This document shows positions 33,782 through 42,223 of a stretch of DNA of 64,000 nt, in pieces (position 1 is the first letter of the stretch; the number at the start of each line of letters is the position of its first letter). The notes beneath the pieces are model-generated. The model saw only the letters and a list, made by a program, of their open reading frames with translations, searched no databases and was not told the origin of the DNA. Source of the DNA: Bacteroidota bacterium (lineage in GTDB: Bacteria > Bacteroidota > Bacteroidia > Bacteroidales > Prolixibacteraceae); contig JAJRSD010000076.1 in the NCBI GenBank assembly GCA_024278975.1, positions 42,476 through 106,475 of the forward strand. Reading direction: 5' to 3'. Made by a program: the position numbers and the translations under genes.

Positions 33782-35803
33782 ATGAATAATTTCAAAAAAG
33801 CAATTTTAGAAGGAATTCTGAATATTTTACCTTCAGCAAAACCATACAATTCCGGTGCAAATCATGCCCCAAAACGAAAAGACATTCTTACTGATAAAGA
33901 GAAAAAGCAGGCACTAAAAAATGCTTTGCGTTATTTCCCCGAGAACTTGCATAAAGATTTGGCAGCAGAATTTCTAGACGAATTAAATCGTTTTGGCAGA
34001 ATTTATATGTATCGGTTTCAACCGGAATATAAAATGTACGCACGTCCAATTAACGAATATCCTGCAAAATCGAAACAGGCAGCATCAATAATGTTGATGA
34101 TTCAAAACAACCTCGACCCGGCTGTTGCCCAGCACCCGCACGAACTTATTACATACGGCGGAAACGGAGCAGTTTTTCAGAACTGGGCGCAGTATTTATT
34201 AACCATGAAATATCTGGCTGAAATGACCGAAGAGCAAACTTTGGTTATGTACTCCGGCCATCCGATGGGACTTTTTCCATCGCACAAAAATGCACCGCGG
34301 GTAGTTGTTACAAACGGCATGGTAATTCCCAACTATTCGGGTCGCAACGATTACGAAAAGATGAACGCACTTGGTGTTTCTCAATACGGACAAATGACTG
34401 CCGGTTCGTATATGTACATTGGTCCGCAGGGGATTGTACACGGCACAACAATTACGGTTATGAATGCTGCTCGATTACACTCGCCGGGAGAATTTGCCGG
34501 TAAAGTTTTTGTAACCAGCGGACTTGGCGGAATGTCGGGAGCGCAACCAAAAGCCACTGTAATTGCCGGGATGATTTGTGTGATTGCCGAGATAAATCCG
34601 AAAGTTGTTGAAGTTCGCCACAGTCAGGGTTGGGTTGATGAAGTTTTTACCGACCTCAATATTCTGACAAAAAGAATTGTAGAAGCTCAAAATAATAAGG
34701 AAGCAGTTTCGCTTGCGTATCAGGGAAACATTATTGATTTGTGGGAAAAACTGGCTGACGAGAAAATAAATATTGAATTGGGTTCCGATCAAACATCTTT
34801 GCATAACCCGTTTGCAGGCGGTTATTATCCGGCAGGATTAACTCTCGAAGAGTCGAATAAAATGATGGCAGAGCAACCTGAACTTTTTAAAGATAAAGTT
34901 TACGAATCGTTGCGCCGCCATGTTGCTGCAATAAATAAAATGAGTAAAAACGGAATGTATTTCTGGGATTATGGAAATGCCTTTTTGCTGGAAGCAAGTC
35001 GTGCCGGTGCAGAAATTACAAATGCAGATGGCGAATTTATTTACCCATCGTATGTTCAGGATATTATGGGACCTCTGTTTTTCGATTACGGATTTGGTCC
35101 GTTCCGCTGGGTTTGTACTTCGGGAAAACCGGAGGATTTAGCAAAAACAGACCAGATTGCAGCAAGAGTTTTAACCGAACTTGCAGAGACTGCACCCGAT
35201 GAAACTTCGCAGCAAATGCGCGACAATATTCATTGGATAAACGAAGCGGGCAAAAACAATTTGGTGGTAGGTTCGCAAGCTCGTATTTTATATGCCGATT
35301 GTACAGGGCGTACAAAAATTGCAACTGCTTTTAATGATGCAATTAAATCGGGCGAAATTACTGCTCCAATAGTTTTGGGGCGCGACCACCACGATGTTTC
35401 GGGTACCGACTCGCCTTACCGCGAAACTTCGAATATTTACGATGGCTCAAGTTTTACAGCCGACATGGCAGTACAAAATTTTGTTGGAGACGGATTTCGT
35501 GGTGCAACATGGATCTCGCTGCATAACGGCGGCGGAGTTGGCTGGGGCGAAGTTATAAATGGTGGTTTTGGAATGGTAATCGACGGCTCGCCGGAAGCTG
35601 AAAGTCGTATAAAAATGATGCTGCACTGGGATGTAAACAATGGGATTTCACGCCGAAGCTGGGCTCAAAACAAACCGGCAAAATTTGCTATTCAACAGGC
35701 GATGAAAGAAAATTCTGATTTAAAAGTTACTTTGCCTAATGAAGCAAATGATGAATTATTAGATGGACTTTTTAAATTGTACAAAAGTTCGAATATAAAA
35801 TAA
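33782..35803 (+). CDS. hutU: Urocanate hydratase
   Basis: A 673-residue NAD+-dependent enzyme of histidine breakdown: urocanate plus water gives imidazolonepropionate. Motifs include VTNGMVIPNYSGRNDYEKMN, YGQMTAGSYMYIGPQGIVHG, the NAD+-binding VTSGLGGMSGAQPKA and GRDHHDVSGTDSPYRETSN near the C-terminus. It is longer than the ~555-residue Pseudomonas/Bacillus enzyme, with extra N-terminal and internal segments as in Bacteroidota. The other hut genes (hutH, hutI, ftcD) are not in the window, so it seems to stand alone here. Confidence 0.95.
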   Translation: MNNFKKAILEGILNILPSAKPYNSGANHAPKRKDILTDKEKKQALKNALRYFPENLHKDLAAEFLDELNRFGRIYMYRFQPEYKMYARPINEYPAKSKQAASIMLMIQNNLDPAVAQHPHELITYGGNGAVFQNWAQYLLTMKYLAEMTEEQTLVMYSGHPMGLFPSHKNAPRVVVTNGMVIPNYSGRNDYEKMNALGVSQYGQMTAGSYMYIGPQGIVHGTTITVMNAARLHSPGEFAGKVFVTSGLGGMSGAQPKATVIAGMICVIAEINPKVVEVRHSQGWVDEVFTDLNILTKRIVEAQNNKEAVSLAYQGNIIDLWEKLADEKINIELGSDQTSLHNPFAGGYYPAGLTLEESNKMMAEQPELFKDKVYESLRRHVAAINKMSKNGMYFWDYGNAFLLEASRAGAEITNADGEFIYPSYVQDIMGPLFFDYGFGPFRWVCTSGKPEDLAKTDQIAARVLTELAETAPDETSQQMRDNIHWINEAGKNNLVVGSQARILYADCTGRTKIATAFNDAIKSGEITAPIVLGRDHHDVSGTDSPYRETSNIYDGSSFTADMAVQNFVGDGFRGATWISLHNGGGVGWGEVINGGFGMVIDGSPEAESRIKMMLHWDVNNGISRRSWAQNKPAKFAIQQAMKENSDLKVTLPNEANDELLDGLFKLYKSSNIK

Positions 35804-35832
35804 TTGTAACCGACAAAAAATAGATTAACAAA

Positions 35833-37479
35833 CTATTTGAATACATAAATCTGGTTACGTTTTACAGAAGTGGCGGTGAATACCGTACCTCCACAAGGCA
35901 TAGTAACACGTATGTCAACTTTCTTATGATTAGGCAACCCAAAATATGCAATAGCTTCAGTTCCACTACTGTAACCATTAGAAATAGTGATAAGCTGTGT
36001 TCCTATCAACTCATCATTTATACCCAATTTGTCTGGGGAATACAATTCAACTCTGGCATCAATTCCATTCCGGTTAGAATGCTCTGCCAACTCCAGCTTA
36101 ACCGCAAGATACTTTTTTGCTCCCGATGTTACATTTCTCAGAAGTGGCGAAGGATGGGATGGGAACCATTCAGGACCAAAAAAATCTAATCTTCCATCCC
36201 GGTCATAGTCTCCGAGAGGACCAGAAGCCCAATAACCTTGTGCCCCTTCAAAACCAGAACCCACCGGTTGGTCGAATTTAGGTATTCCATCTTTTACCCC
36301 AACATTACGATAAACCAATGCACTGCAACTACTCACCACAATATCATTCATCCCATCATTATCCATATCCTGAATCTGTATTTGCGGATTTCTATAAGTG
36401 GGAGGCATGACACCTGCATCGTTACTAATTTCACGTAATATGGGATTGCCTTCCTGGTCGTTCCCTTCGTTGAGAAATATAAACAGCTTTCGGGATACGG
36501 TATCACCTATAGGGAAATGTTGTCCCATAACAATATCCATATCCCCGTCATTATCCAAATCACCAAGATCTGCAGCACAAGTCCAGTACCCCGATGCTCT
36601 GGTACCAGATAATGTATATTGCTGAGGTACCAAATTGTATTCTTTCTCCCGAAAAGTGCCATCTTTCTGATTAATGAACATCCTACAACTATGGGCAAAA
36701 AATACATCTGGCCATAAATCCCCATTTATATCACCCACAAAACCACCAAGACCATATAATCCATTTCTGAAACCATGCGGAAACCCTGCTTCTTCAGTAA
36801 CATCTATAAATATCATATTGCCAATGTTCTTCATTAATCTGGAATTTCCACCTGAAGTAGAGTCAAGTACATAATCCTCCTTCATAAACAGATCGAGAAG
36901 TCCATCACCATTATAATCAAATACAAATGTACTCCTGCCCGTAAAAGGCCAGCCAAAATTCAATCCGGATTTTTCTGTAACATCGGCAAACGAGCCATTA
37001 CCATCATTTTCAAACAGGAAGTTCCCCGTTTTGCTAATAACATTTTCCCTTGTTTGTTCTTCACTGCTGTACGAATTATGTGACACAACCAAATCAAGAT
37101 CTCCATCGTTATCAAAATCGGCAAATACTGCTCCTGAATTCCTTCCATATTGGCGTATTGGACTTTCCATAACCTCTTCAAAGGTTCCATCTCCTTTATT
37201 CAGAAAAAGCTTGTCTGGTTCGGGTTTTGCAGGATGTCCTCGTTCAGCATAGTGTTCGTCAGATCTATCTGAAAAAGTTCCAAAAAACAGATCGGGATAA
37301 CCATTCCCTGTTACATCACCCCAGACAGCTCCATGACCTTTCATCCCTTTAAGAGGTTCAATTAGCCCGGCACTCTTTGTTACATCTTTAAATTTTATCT
37401 GTCCACTCGCAGATATAGAAGTTAACAGGATAATTGCACAAATTAAGAAAGTATTTTTTTGTTGCAAAAAGTTAATCAT
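35833..37479 (-). CDS. Exported VCBS/FG-GAP-repeat protein (ASPIC/UnbV-like)
   Basis: A 548-residue protein with a signal peptide (start MINFLQQKNTFLICAIILLT). At least seven FG-GAP/VCBS units carry Ca2+-type Asp-rich loops: WGDVTGNGYPDLFF, FADFDNDGDLDLVV, FDYNGDGLLDLFM, GDINGDLWPDVFF, GDLDNDGDMDIVM, QDMDNDGMNDIVV and GDYDRDGRLDFFG. These form a seven-blade propeller. The last ~100 residues resemble the ASPIC/UnbV domain (YLAVKLELAEHSNRNGIDARV). Such proteins often sit beside SusCD or glycan enzymes and are thought to bind surface ligands. The function is not established. Confidence 0.85.
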   Translation of the reverse strand: MINFLQQKNTFLICAIILLTSISASGQIKFKDVTKSAGLIEPLKGMKGHGAVWGDVTGNGYPDLFFGTFSDRSDEHYAERGHPAKPEPDKLFLNKGDGTFEEVMESPIRQYGRNSGAVFADFDNDGDLDLVVSHNSYSSEEQTRENVISKTGNFLFENDGNGSFADVTEKSGLNFGWPFTGRSTFVFDYNGDGLLDLFMKEDYVLDSTSGGNSRLMKNIGNMIFIDVTEEAGFPHGFRNGLYGLGGFVGDINGDLWPDVFFAHSCRMFINQKDGTFREKEYNLVPQQYTLSGTRASGYWTCAADLGDLDNDGDMDIVMGQHFPIGDTVSRKLFIFLNEGNDQEGNPILREISNDAGVMPPTYRNPQIQIQDMDNDGMNDIVVSSCSALVYRNVGVKDGIPKFDQPVGSGFEGAQGYWASGPLGDYDRDGRLDFFGPEWFPSHPSPLLRNVTSGAKKYLAVKLELAEHSNRNGIDARVELYSPDKLGINDELIGTQLITISNGYSSGTEAIAYFGLPNHKKVDIRVTMPCGGTVFTATSVKRNQIYVFK

Positions 37480-37555
37480 AATACTGAAATTATTATTGAT
37501 TTTTAAACCATTTTATCGATTCTCGTTCAACCAATTACCCCGTAATGGTGTGGAA

Positions 37556-38317
37556 TTATTCTTCCACCTGATGTTGTTCTCCCATATATTTCTCGCCTTC
37601 GAGAGTGAGGAAAAAATCCATCCAAATATAAGCAAGTTTATCGCCATCGGCAACCGAAACATAGTGTTTCGATGCAAGTGGAATGTGCAACATCATATTC
37701 TCAGTTAACACAGTCTCTTCCCCATTTGCAAAACAACTGCATCTGCAACCTTTTAAACCGAAAAAAATCTGGTCGAGCATTGGATGTTCGTGTTCTCCAA
37801 CTTCATCGGGTCCCTGAGTTTCTACCGAGCCCATTGCAAACCTCGGAACCAAACCTTCGGGCAAAATCATTCGGTTCAGGGTTTTCTCACTTTTAATATC
37901 TTCGGTGTAAGTCGGACAATCGGCAAGCGCTTTTATATACAACGAATTAAAATCTTCGATTCTGCTTTCTATAACCTGTAAGTCTTTTTTATCGAGCAGC
38001 TTACGTAACCGGATAAAATTAAACTCTTTCTTGTTATCAACCTTAATCGAATAACTTTTATTGTATTGAATGCGCGTAATTGTACTTGTATTAATTTTAT
38101 AATCTGAGTCGTTGGTTTGTAGCAAGCACTCTCCATCTACTGTTAGTAAAACATCTAAAATATCAGGTTTTGCCGATACATCGAGTTTATACTCTCCTTT
38201 TATTGAAAAGAACTCGATAAGCACATCCTGCACTTCGTTTTCTAATACTATATTTTTTATTAAACTGCCGGCTGACTTGCTTTCCAGTCTGTTGGTTTGT
38301 ATTATTTCTGTAATCAT
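37556..38317 (-). CDS. Cupin-fold protein
   Basis: A 253-residue soluble protein without a signal peptide. The C-terminal half contains a cupin metal-type segment, GEHEHPMLDQIFFGLKGC (HxH ... E-less), and a following strand with HIPLASKHYVSVADGDKLAY, carrying a His in the second motif. The N-terminal half (DVLLTVDGECLLQTNDSDYK) is also strand-rich and may be a degenerate second cupin. This could be a sugar- or catechol-type dioxygenase, isomerase or ligand-binding protein; I cannot tell which. It lies upstream of the VCBS gene with a 76-bp gap. Confidence 0.7.
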   Translation of the reverse strand: MITEIIQTNRLESKSAGSLIKNIVLENEVQDVLIEFFSIKGEYKLDVSAKPDILDVLLTVDGECLLQTNDSDYKINTSTITRIQYNKSYSIKVDNKKEFNFIRLRKLLDKKDLQVIESRIEDFNSLYIKALADCPTYTEDIKSEKTLNRMILPEGLVPRFAMGSVETQGPDEVGEHEHPMLDQIFFGLKGCRCSCFANGEETVLTENMMLHIPLASKHYVSVADGDKLAYIWMDFFLTLEGEKYMGEQHQVEE

Positions 38318-38352
38318 AATTTTTTCTTTTAGTTGTTTATCTTTTTAATTCA

Positions 38353-38541
38353 GGGTTAAAACCCGGGAGAATCTTTATCATATATTTTGGTTGGGCTATG
38401 CGTAGCTTGGGGTTTTGAAACACTTAATTTTCAATTTACCAATAATTTAATTCAACGCTATAATCCTTAAAACTAACACATTACCCAAATCGCGCATAGC
38501 ATTTATTGTATGGTAGCTATTTTCTTTCATCAGCGTTGGCA
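38353..38541. repeat. Inverted-repeat-rich gap at the 3' end of the restriction operon
   Basis: The gap holds GGGTTAAAACCC (38353-38364), GCTATGCG (38395-38402) with its inverse CGCATAGC (38493-38500), and CAACGCT (38453-38459) with AGCGTTG (38532-38538). The last pair spans about 90 bp and ATTCAAC at its left edge fits RYYYAAC, but the right edge does not fit GTTRRRY fully, so an integron attC site is only a weak idea. No gene is seen. Confidence 0.35.
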
Positions 38542-38546
38542 TTTTA

Positions 38547-39731
38547 CTAATTTATAATTAATTCGTGTTTCTCACTTGGTGGAAATAACAAGTCTAATCC
38601 TTTTGGCTTTATTTTAAATAGCGGTCCTTTTTCAACCACTTTCCCTTTTGAATTCCTTTTAATTAAATGGTCAAGTGTAATTATTCCTTGTTCAATTAAT
38701 ATATCGAATTGAGATATTATTGGTCTTTTTGTATGTTCCACTTTCGTATATTGAAAATATTCTTTACCGCTAATAATTTTACAGTCAGCTTCTACCCAAA
38801 AAGTTTCTCTATGTTTTTCTAACAATCTTTGATGTAGTTTATCCAAAGTCCAAACAACAAAGTCTCCAATATTACTTTTGTCAGAGTTTTCAATAAGTTG
38901 TTTAATGTCGCTGTCCATTTTTAGACTTAAGCCTTGTGAGTTTCTTGTTATTGATGATACAGTGCAGTACAATTTGAAATCTTGTTCTCGCCAATATCCA
39001 AATGCATCTAATATTTCTGCTGAACTTTTGAATTTACTCAATTTCCAATCTGGAACTTGTGCAAATAAATTTTTCCTATTCCCTTTTTTGCCTCGAAACG
39101 ATTTTAATTCAATCCCTTTATAATCTGGCTGCTTGGAAGAATTAATTGCAATTCCCAAAGCCGTTTCAAGTGTTCTTCCTACTGAAGTGTCAGCGTTGAC
39201 CATTGATGGAATAGCTCCATCATTAGCAATCTTTTTCAACTTCAAAAGTAATTCATTAGCAATTGCATTCTCTTTACTATTAATTTCGTCCACAAGTTCT
39301 TTTAGTGGATTCATTATCGCAGATTCTATAAGTTTTTCTATCGGTAATTGAGTTAAATTAAAAGCGTGAATTATTCCATCAAAACATACAATAACAATAA
39401 TGTCATTCGCGTTGGCATGTTTTGTCAATCCAGATAACCAAATTCTTGGGTCTCCCTTTTTTGTATTAGGACGATACAAGGAAATATTCGATTTGAAAAC
39501 TTTAAACTGTTCATAAATTAAGCCTTGGATATTGATTTTGTTTTCTTGACCTTGAAGTTGAACTTCATAATCGTGAAAATAATTTTCTTTAAGATAATTT
39601 CGAACCGAACCCGTAGCGTCCATTATAGATTTTTTAAGCCCAGTTTCAGTTGGTTCAATCAAAGTTAATGATACAGAGTTTTTAGTCAGCACCTTTAGTC
39701 TATCTTCTTCTTTTTTTGTTAGAACTCTCAT
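38547..39731 (-). CDS. MvaI/BcnI-family type II restriction endonuclease
   Basis: A 394-residue enzyme. The catalytic core (about residues 180-390) has TSVGRTLETALGI (Glu189), then PDYKGIELKSFRG with Asp203, Glu208 and Lys210 as the PD-(D/E)xK site, and AEDLK-less segments typical of the MvaI/BcnI group. Known members cut CCWGG (MvaI) or CCSGG (BcnI) as monomers that nick each strand; the target here is inference. The N-terminal ~150 residues are an extension (DPRIWLSGLTKHANANDIIV) that could be a second DNA-contact or effector domain. Its ATG overlaps the methyltransferase stop by 4 bp, so the endonuclease is made only with, and after, the methyltransferase. The DNA is AT-richer than its neighbours, suggesting transfer. 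Confidence 0.88.
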   Translation of the reverse strand: MRVLTKKEEDRLKVLTKNSVSLTLIEPTETGLKKSIMDATGSVRNYLKENYFHDYEVQLQGQENKINIQGLIYEQFKVFKSNISLYRPNTKKGDPRIWLSGLTKHANANDIIVIVCFDGIIHAFNLTQLPIEKLIESAIMNPLKELVDEINSKENAIANELLLKLKKIANDGAIPSMVNADTSVGRTLETALGIAINSSKQPDYKGIELKSFRGKKGNRKNLFAQVPDWKLSKFKSSAEILDAFGYWREQDFKLYCTVSSITRNSQGLSLKMDSDIKQLIENSDKSNIGDFVVWTLDKLHQRLLEKHRETFWVEADCKIISGKEYFQYTKVEHTKRPIISQFDILIEQGIITLDHLIKRNSKGKVVEKGPLFKIKPKGLDLLFPPSEKHELIIN

Positions 39732-41941
39732 CGAATATTTTTTAATATTTCAGTTGCAATAGCACGAGCCAGTAATGGTGGTACAGCATTTCCAACTAAT
39801 GTATATTGCGGAACCTCAGTTTTTCTATTGTTTCCACCTGTTGAACGCTTTCCCTGAAACACAAACGAATCATCAAATGACTGTAACCTTGCCATTTCTC
39901 GAACCGTCAAAGCTCTCGGTGAATTATAATGAATGTAATCATCGGGAATAGTCATAACTGTCGGGCTTTGTTGTTCTGGTTTTAAAACATTATAGTTTCG
40001 TTTTTTTGAAGACAAGCCACATTCATTAAGTTTTAATTGTGCTTTTTTATAGCCTCCCTCTTTCAGAATTACTTCAAGCCTTTTCACAACTGTTTCATTC
40101 TGATTACTTGTCTTATGGTTGTTTAAAACATCATAAAATTTTTCACCATTTTTCAACGCATCAGTATTTCGAACATAAAATGGTTTGTTAGCATTATTGA
40201 ACCTTTTTATCAACCTACCTTGCTTACTCCATTCAGAAAAAGTTTTCCCTGCTTTTGAATTAGGTTTTCCATCAATAGTTCTTTTCTTGATTAAACTCTT
40301 CATCTTTTTAGCAGTTCCATTATATTGTTTTGAAATGTCAACCAATTCATAATGATGTGCTTCTTGATTATTGCCAACAAAGTCTAAATCGTGAAGTGCT
40401 TCAAAAATTGAAACCTTTTGATTTTCAGTAACTGTTGGTGGTATTTCAGATATGTATTTCTGGTCTTTTCGACAACCAATAAACAAAACCCTTTCTCTGT
40501 TTTGCGGAACTCCGTAATTCGAAGCGTTAGCAATAAATGGTTTTTCAATTTTGTACAGTCGGATACTTTCTATTATTTCATTCAATTCTTGCTCCTGACT
40601 TTCATTGCAAGTGCTTCTAATATATTCAATAGTATCATCAAAACTATAAGTGTATATTTTTAAAGCAGAAATAATATCACTACAATCTGCGTCAAATTCT
40701 TTTGCAACATTTAGTTGACTAAAAGCTTTTTGAATTTTGTCGATTATTTCAGAGGTTCCCAGTTGTGTGAGGAAGTGAGTAAAAGTGTCAACATAAAAGT
40801 CATTGTCAATATTGCAAAAATCTTTTTCTTTTATAATGTCCCTTTTTAACTTTTCCCATTCTTTGTTTCTTATTAGAATATTGAACCCGTGTCTGATTGT
40901 ACTAATTTTGTCATCTGTTTTGCTCGTTTTGTAGTCAACAATTTTAGGTGTTAATAATCGGAATTTCGACTCGACAAATCTTATATAAGTTTCTTTACTC
41001 TCTTCTTTTCTTGGTTCATTGTGTTTTTCTATTTCAATTCGTTTTATCAAACAGTCAATTATAAAATCATTCTGTTTGCCTGATTTTTTCATCTTTTTAA
41101 TGAATGAAATTAGCTTTGGGATTTCATTTACATCAATAATAGAATTAATTTCTTTAAGGATAAGTTCTCCTATTTTCCCCTTCTCTTTGGTCAAAATACC
41201 TTTTACATTTTCCATTACAAAGTATTTCGGCTGCAACACTTTAATTACCTCAAGATAATGAAAAAACAGGTCGTCTTTTTTATCGAATTTCTTCCTTTTA
41301 CCCGCTAAACTAAAACTTTGACAGGGCGGACCGCCGCACACAACATCTATTTTTTTTGCGCCAATTTTTCCTAAAAGGTTATCTAAGAAATCTGGCTCAG
41401 TAATATCCTGACTCAAGAACTTTGCATCTAATCCAAGTTGATGATTATATCGAACTACGTGCGTTAATTCGCAATTCTCATTAATATCGCTTGCTGCTAT
41501 AAAATCGAAGAATTTGTTTCTAACCTCGGCTTGAAGAAATCCCTCACTAAATCCGCCTGCTCCCGCAAATAAATCTACAAATGTGAAAGGTTTGCCGTAA
41601 AGCGACAATTGCTCTCTTACGATATTTACATTGTGATTTTCTTTATAATTATCAATATGTTCATTCAGCAAATCTTTAATTTCCTTTTCAGTGTATGTTT
41701 TTTTATATGAATGATTTAATAATTCATCTGCTCGCTTTTTTAGAAAATTCAAATAATGATTAATTTCTAATGAGTCTTTGTCTGCGCCTTTAACTTCCTT
41801 TGTAGTCTTGTTAAAGTTATTTGGATTTATTTTCTTCCCAGTTGATATTTTAATCTGAGAACCATTACAATTAATTCGTAAATGTATTGGTGCAAATCCT
41901 TTTTTGTCTTGTTTATCCAAGTAATAATTTATTGTAGCCAT
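39728..41941 (-). CDS. DNA cytosine-C5 methyltransferase with N-terminal integrase-type Arm domain
   Basis: A 737-residue 5mC methyltransferase, the protective half of the restriction operon. Residues 1-80 (HLRINCNGSQIKISTGKKIN and after) resemble the Arm DNA-binding domain of Bacteroidota tyrosine recombinases; a linker helix follows. Methyltransferase motifs: I FVDLFAGAGGFSEGF (121-135), IV GGPPCQSFS with catalytic Cys207, VI ENV (244-246), VIII QNRERV (480-485), IX TVREMARLQSF and X GNAVPP (717-722). Between VI and VIII is an insert of about 220 helical residues not found in standard enzymes. The target-recognition domain is about 490-670. A four-copy box array lies just upstream of the ATG. 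All catalytic motifs are intact. Confidence 0.92.
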   Translation of the reverse strand: MATINYYLDKQDKKGFAPIHLRINCNGSQIKISTGKKINPNNFNKTTKEVKGADKDSLEINHYLNFLKKRADELLNHSYKKTYTEKEIKDLLNEHIDNYKENHNVNIVREQLSLYGKPFTFVDLFAGAGGFSEGFLQAEVRNKFFDFIAASDINENCELTHVVRYNHQLGLDAKFLSQDITEPDFLDNLLGKIGAKKIDVVCGGPPCQSFSLAGKRKKFDKKDDLFFHYLEVIKVLQPKYFVMENVKGILTKEKGKIGELILKEINSIIDVNEIPKLISFIKKMKKSGKQNDFIIDCLIKRIEIEKHNEPRKEESKETYIRFVESKFRLLTPKIVDYKTSKTDDKISTIRHGFNILIRNKEWEKLKRDIIKEKDFCNIDNDFYVDTFTHFLTQLGTSEIIDKIQKAFSQLNVAKEFDADCSDIISALKIYTYSFDDTIEYIRSTCNESQEQELNEIIESIRLYKIEKPFIANASNYGVPQNRERVLFIGCRKDQKYISEIPPTVTENQKVSIFEALHDLDFVGNNQEAHHYELVDISKQYNGTAKKMKSLIKKRTIDGKPNSKAGKTFSEWSKQGRLIKRFNNANKPFYVRNTDALKNGEKFYDVLNNHKTSNQNETVVKRLEVILKEGGYKKAQLKLNECGLSSKKRNYNVLKPEQQSPTVMTIPDDYIHYNSPRALTVREMARLQSFDDSFVFQGKRSTGGNNRKTEVPQYTLVGNAVPPLLARAIATEILKNIR

Positions 41942-41943
41942 AT

Positions 41944-41983
41944 TTTACGGACATTTTTACGTACACGGACAAATTTACGGACA
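41944..41983. repeat. Iterated 10-bp boxes before the methyltransferase start
   Basis: Four copies of TTTACGGACA or close variants start at 41944 (TTTACGGACA), 41956 (TTTACGTACA), 41962 (TACACGGACA, overlapping) and 41974 (TTTACGGACA), giving spacing 12, 6, 12. They lie 3-42 bp before the methyltransferase ATG, as TGTCCGTAAA on the coding strand. This position is suited to an operator or translational control element. Confidence 0.75.
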
Positions 41984-42054
41984 TTGTTGTTCTCTTTCAA
42001 ATTATAATAAAAGAAAGTTATCAACATCTTTTCAGCGTGGGAAGATTTGGCTCT

Positions 42055-42096
42055 TTTACAAACTGAAGTTTCAGCCATTGCGCAAGAGTTTGTAAA
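42055..42096. repeat. Inverted repeat upstream of the restriction operon
   Basis: TTTACAAACT (42055-42064) and AGTTTGTAAA (42087-42096) are perfect inverse copies with a 22-bp spacer, and CTGAA/TTCAG is nested at 42063-42074. A short direct repeat AAATGTGC follows. A plus-strand frame here reads through ~40 codons without a recognisable protein. The remainder of the 282-bp gap holds a possible weak promoter (TATAAT on the minus strand at 42006-42001) and the hairpin at 42203. Confidence 0.5.
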
Positions 42097-42202
42097 TGTG
42101 CCAAATGTGCGGTGGGTTTTCAGCTTGCATACAATAATCCTATAAATGGAAGGGGAAGTAATAATTTCTACAAAAAATCAACAAAATAGCAGCTATCATT
42201 TG

Positions 42203-42222
42203 CCGTTGGTTTTAACCAACGG
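42203..42222. repeat. REP-like palindrome next to the SGNH hydrolase stop
   Basis: CCGTTGGTTTTAACCAACGG is a perfect 20-bp palindrome abutting the stop codon at 42224. There is no T tract, so it is not a classical terminator, but it could protect the 3' end of the transcript. Its GGTTTTAACC core resembles the hairpins at 38353 and 48609-48724. Confidence 0.6.
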
Positions 42223-42223
42223 A

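Noticed and set aside
38450..38541. Integron attC site downstream of the endonuclease
   Set aside because: Only one end matches the core-site consensus and the inner arms do not pair; no integrase or cassette array is seen.
41998..42024. TTGATA and TATAAT as a sigma70-type promoter for the methyltransferase
   Set aside because: The spacing of 12 nt is too short, and the phylum uses TTTG/TAnnTTTG; kept only as a remark.
42010..42135. Plus-strand frame of ~40 codons upstream of the restriction operon
   Set aside because: It overlaps the inverted repeat, has no start codon in a good position and no recognised homologue.
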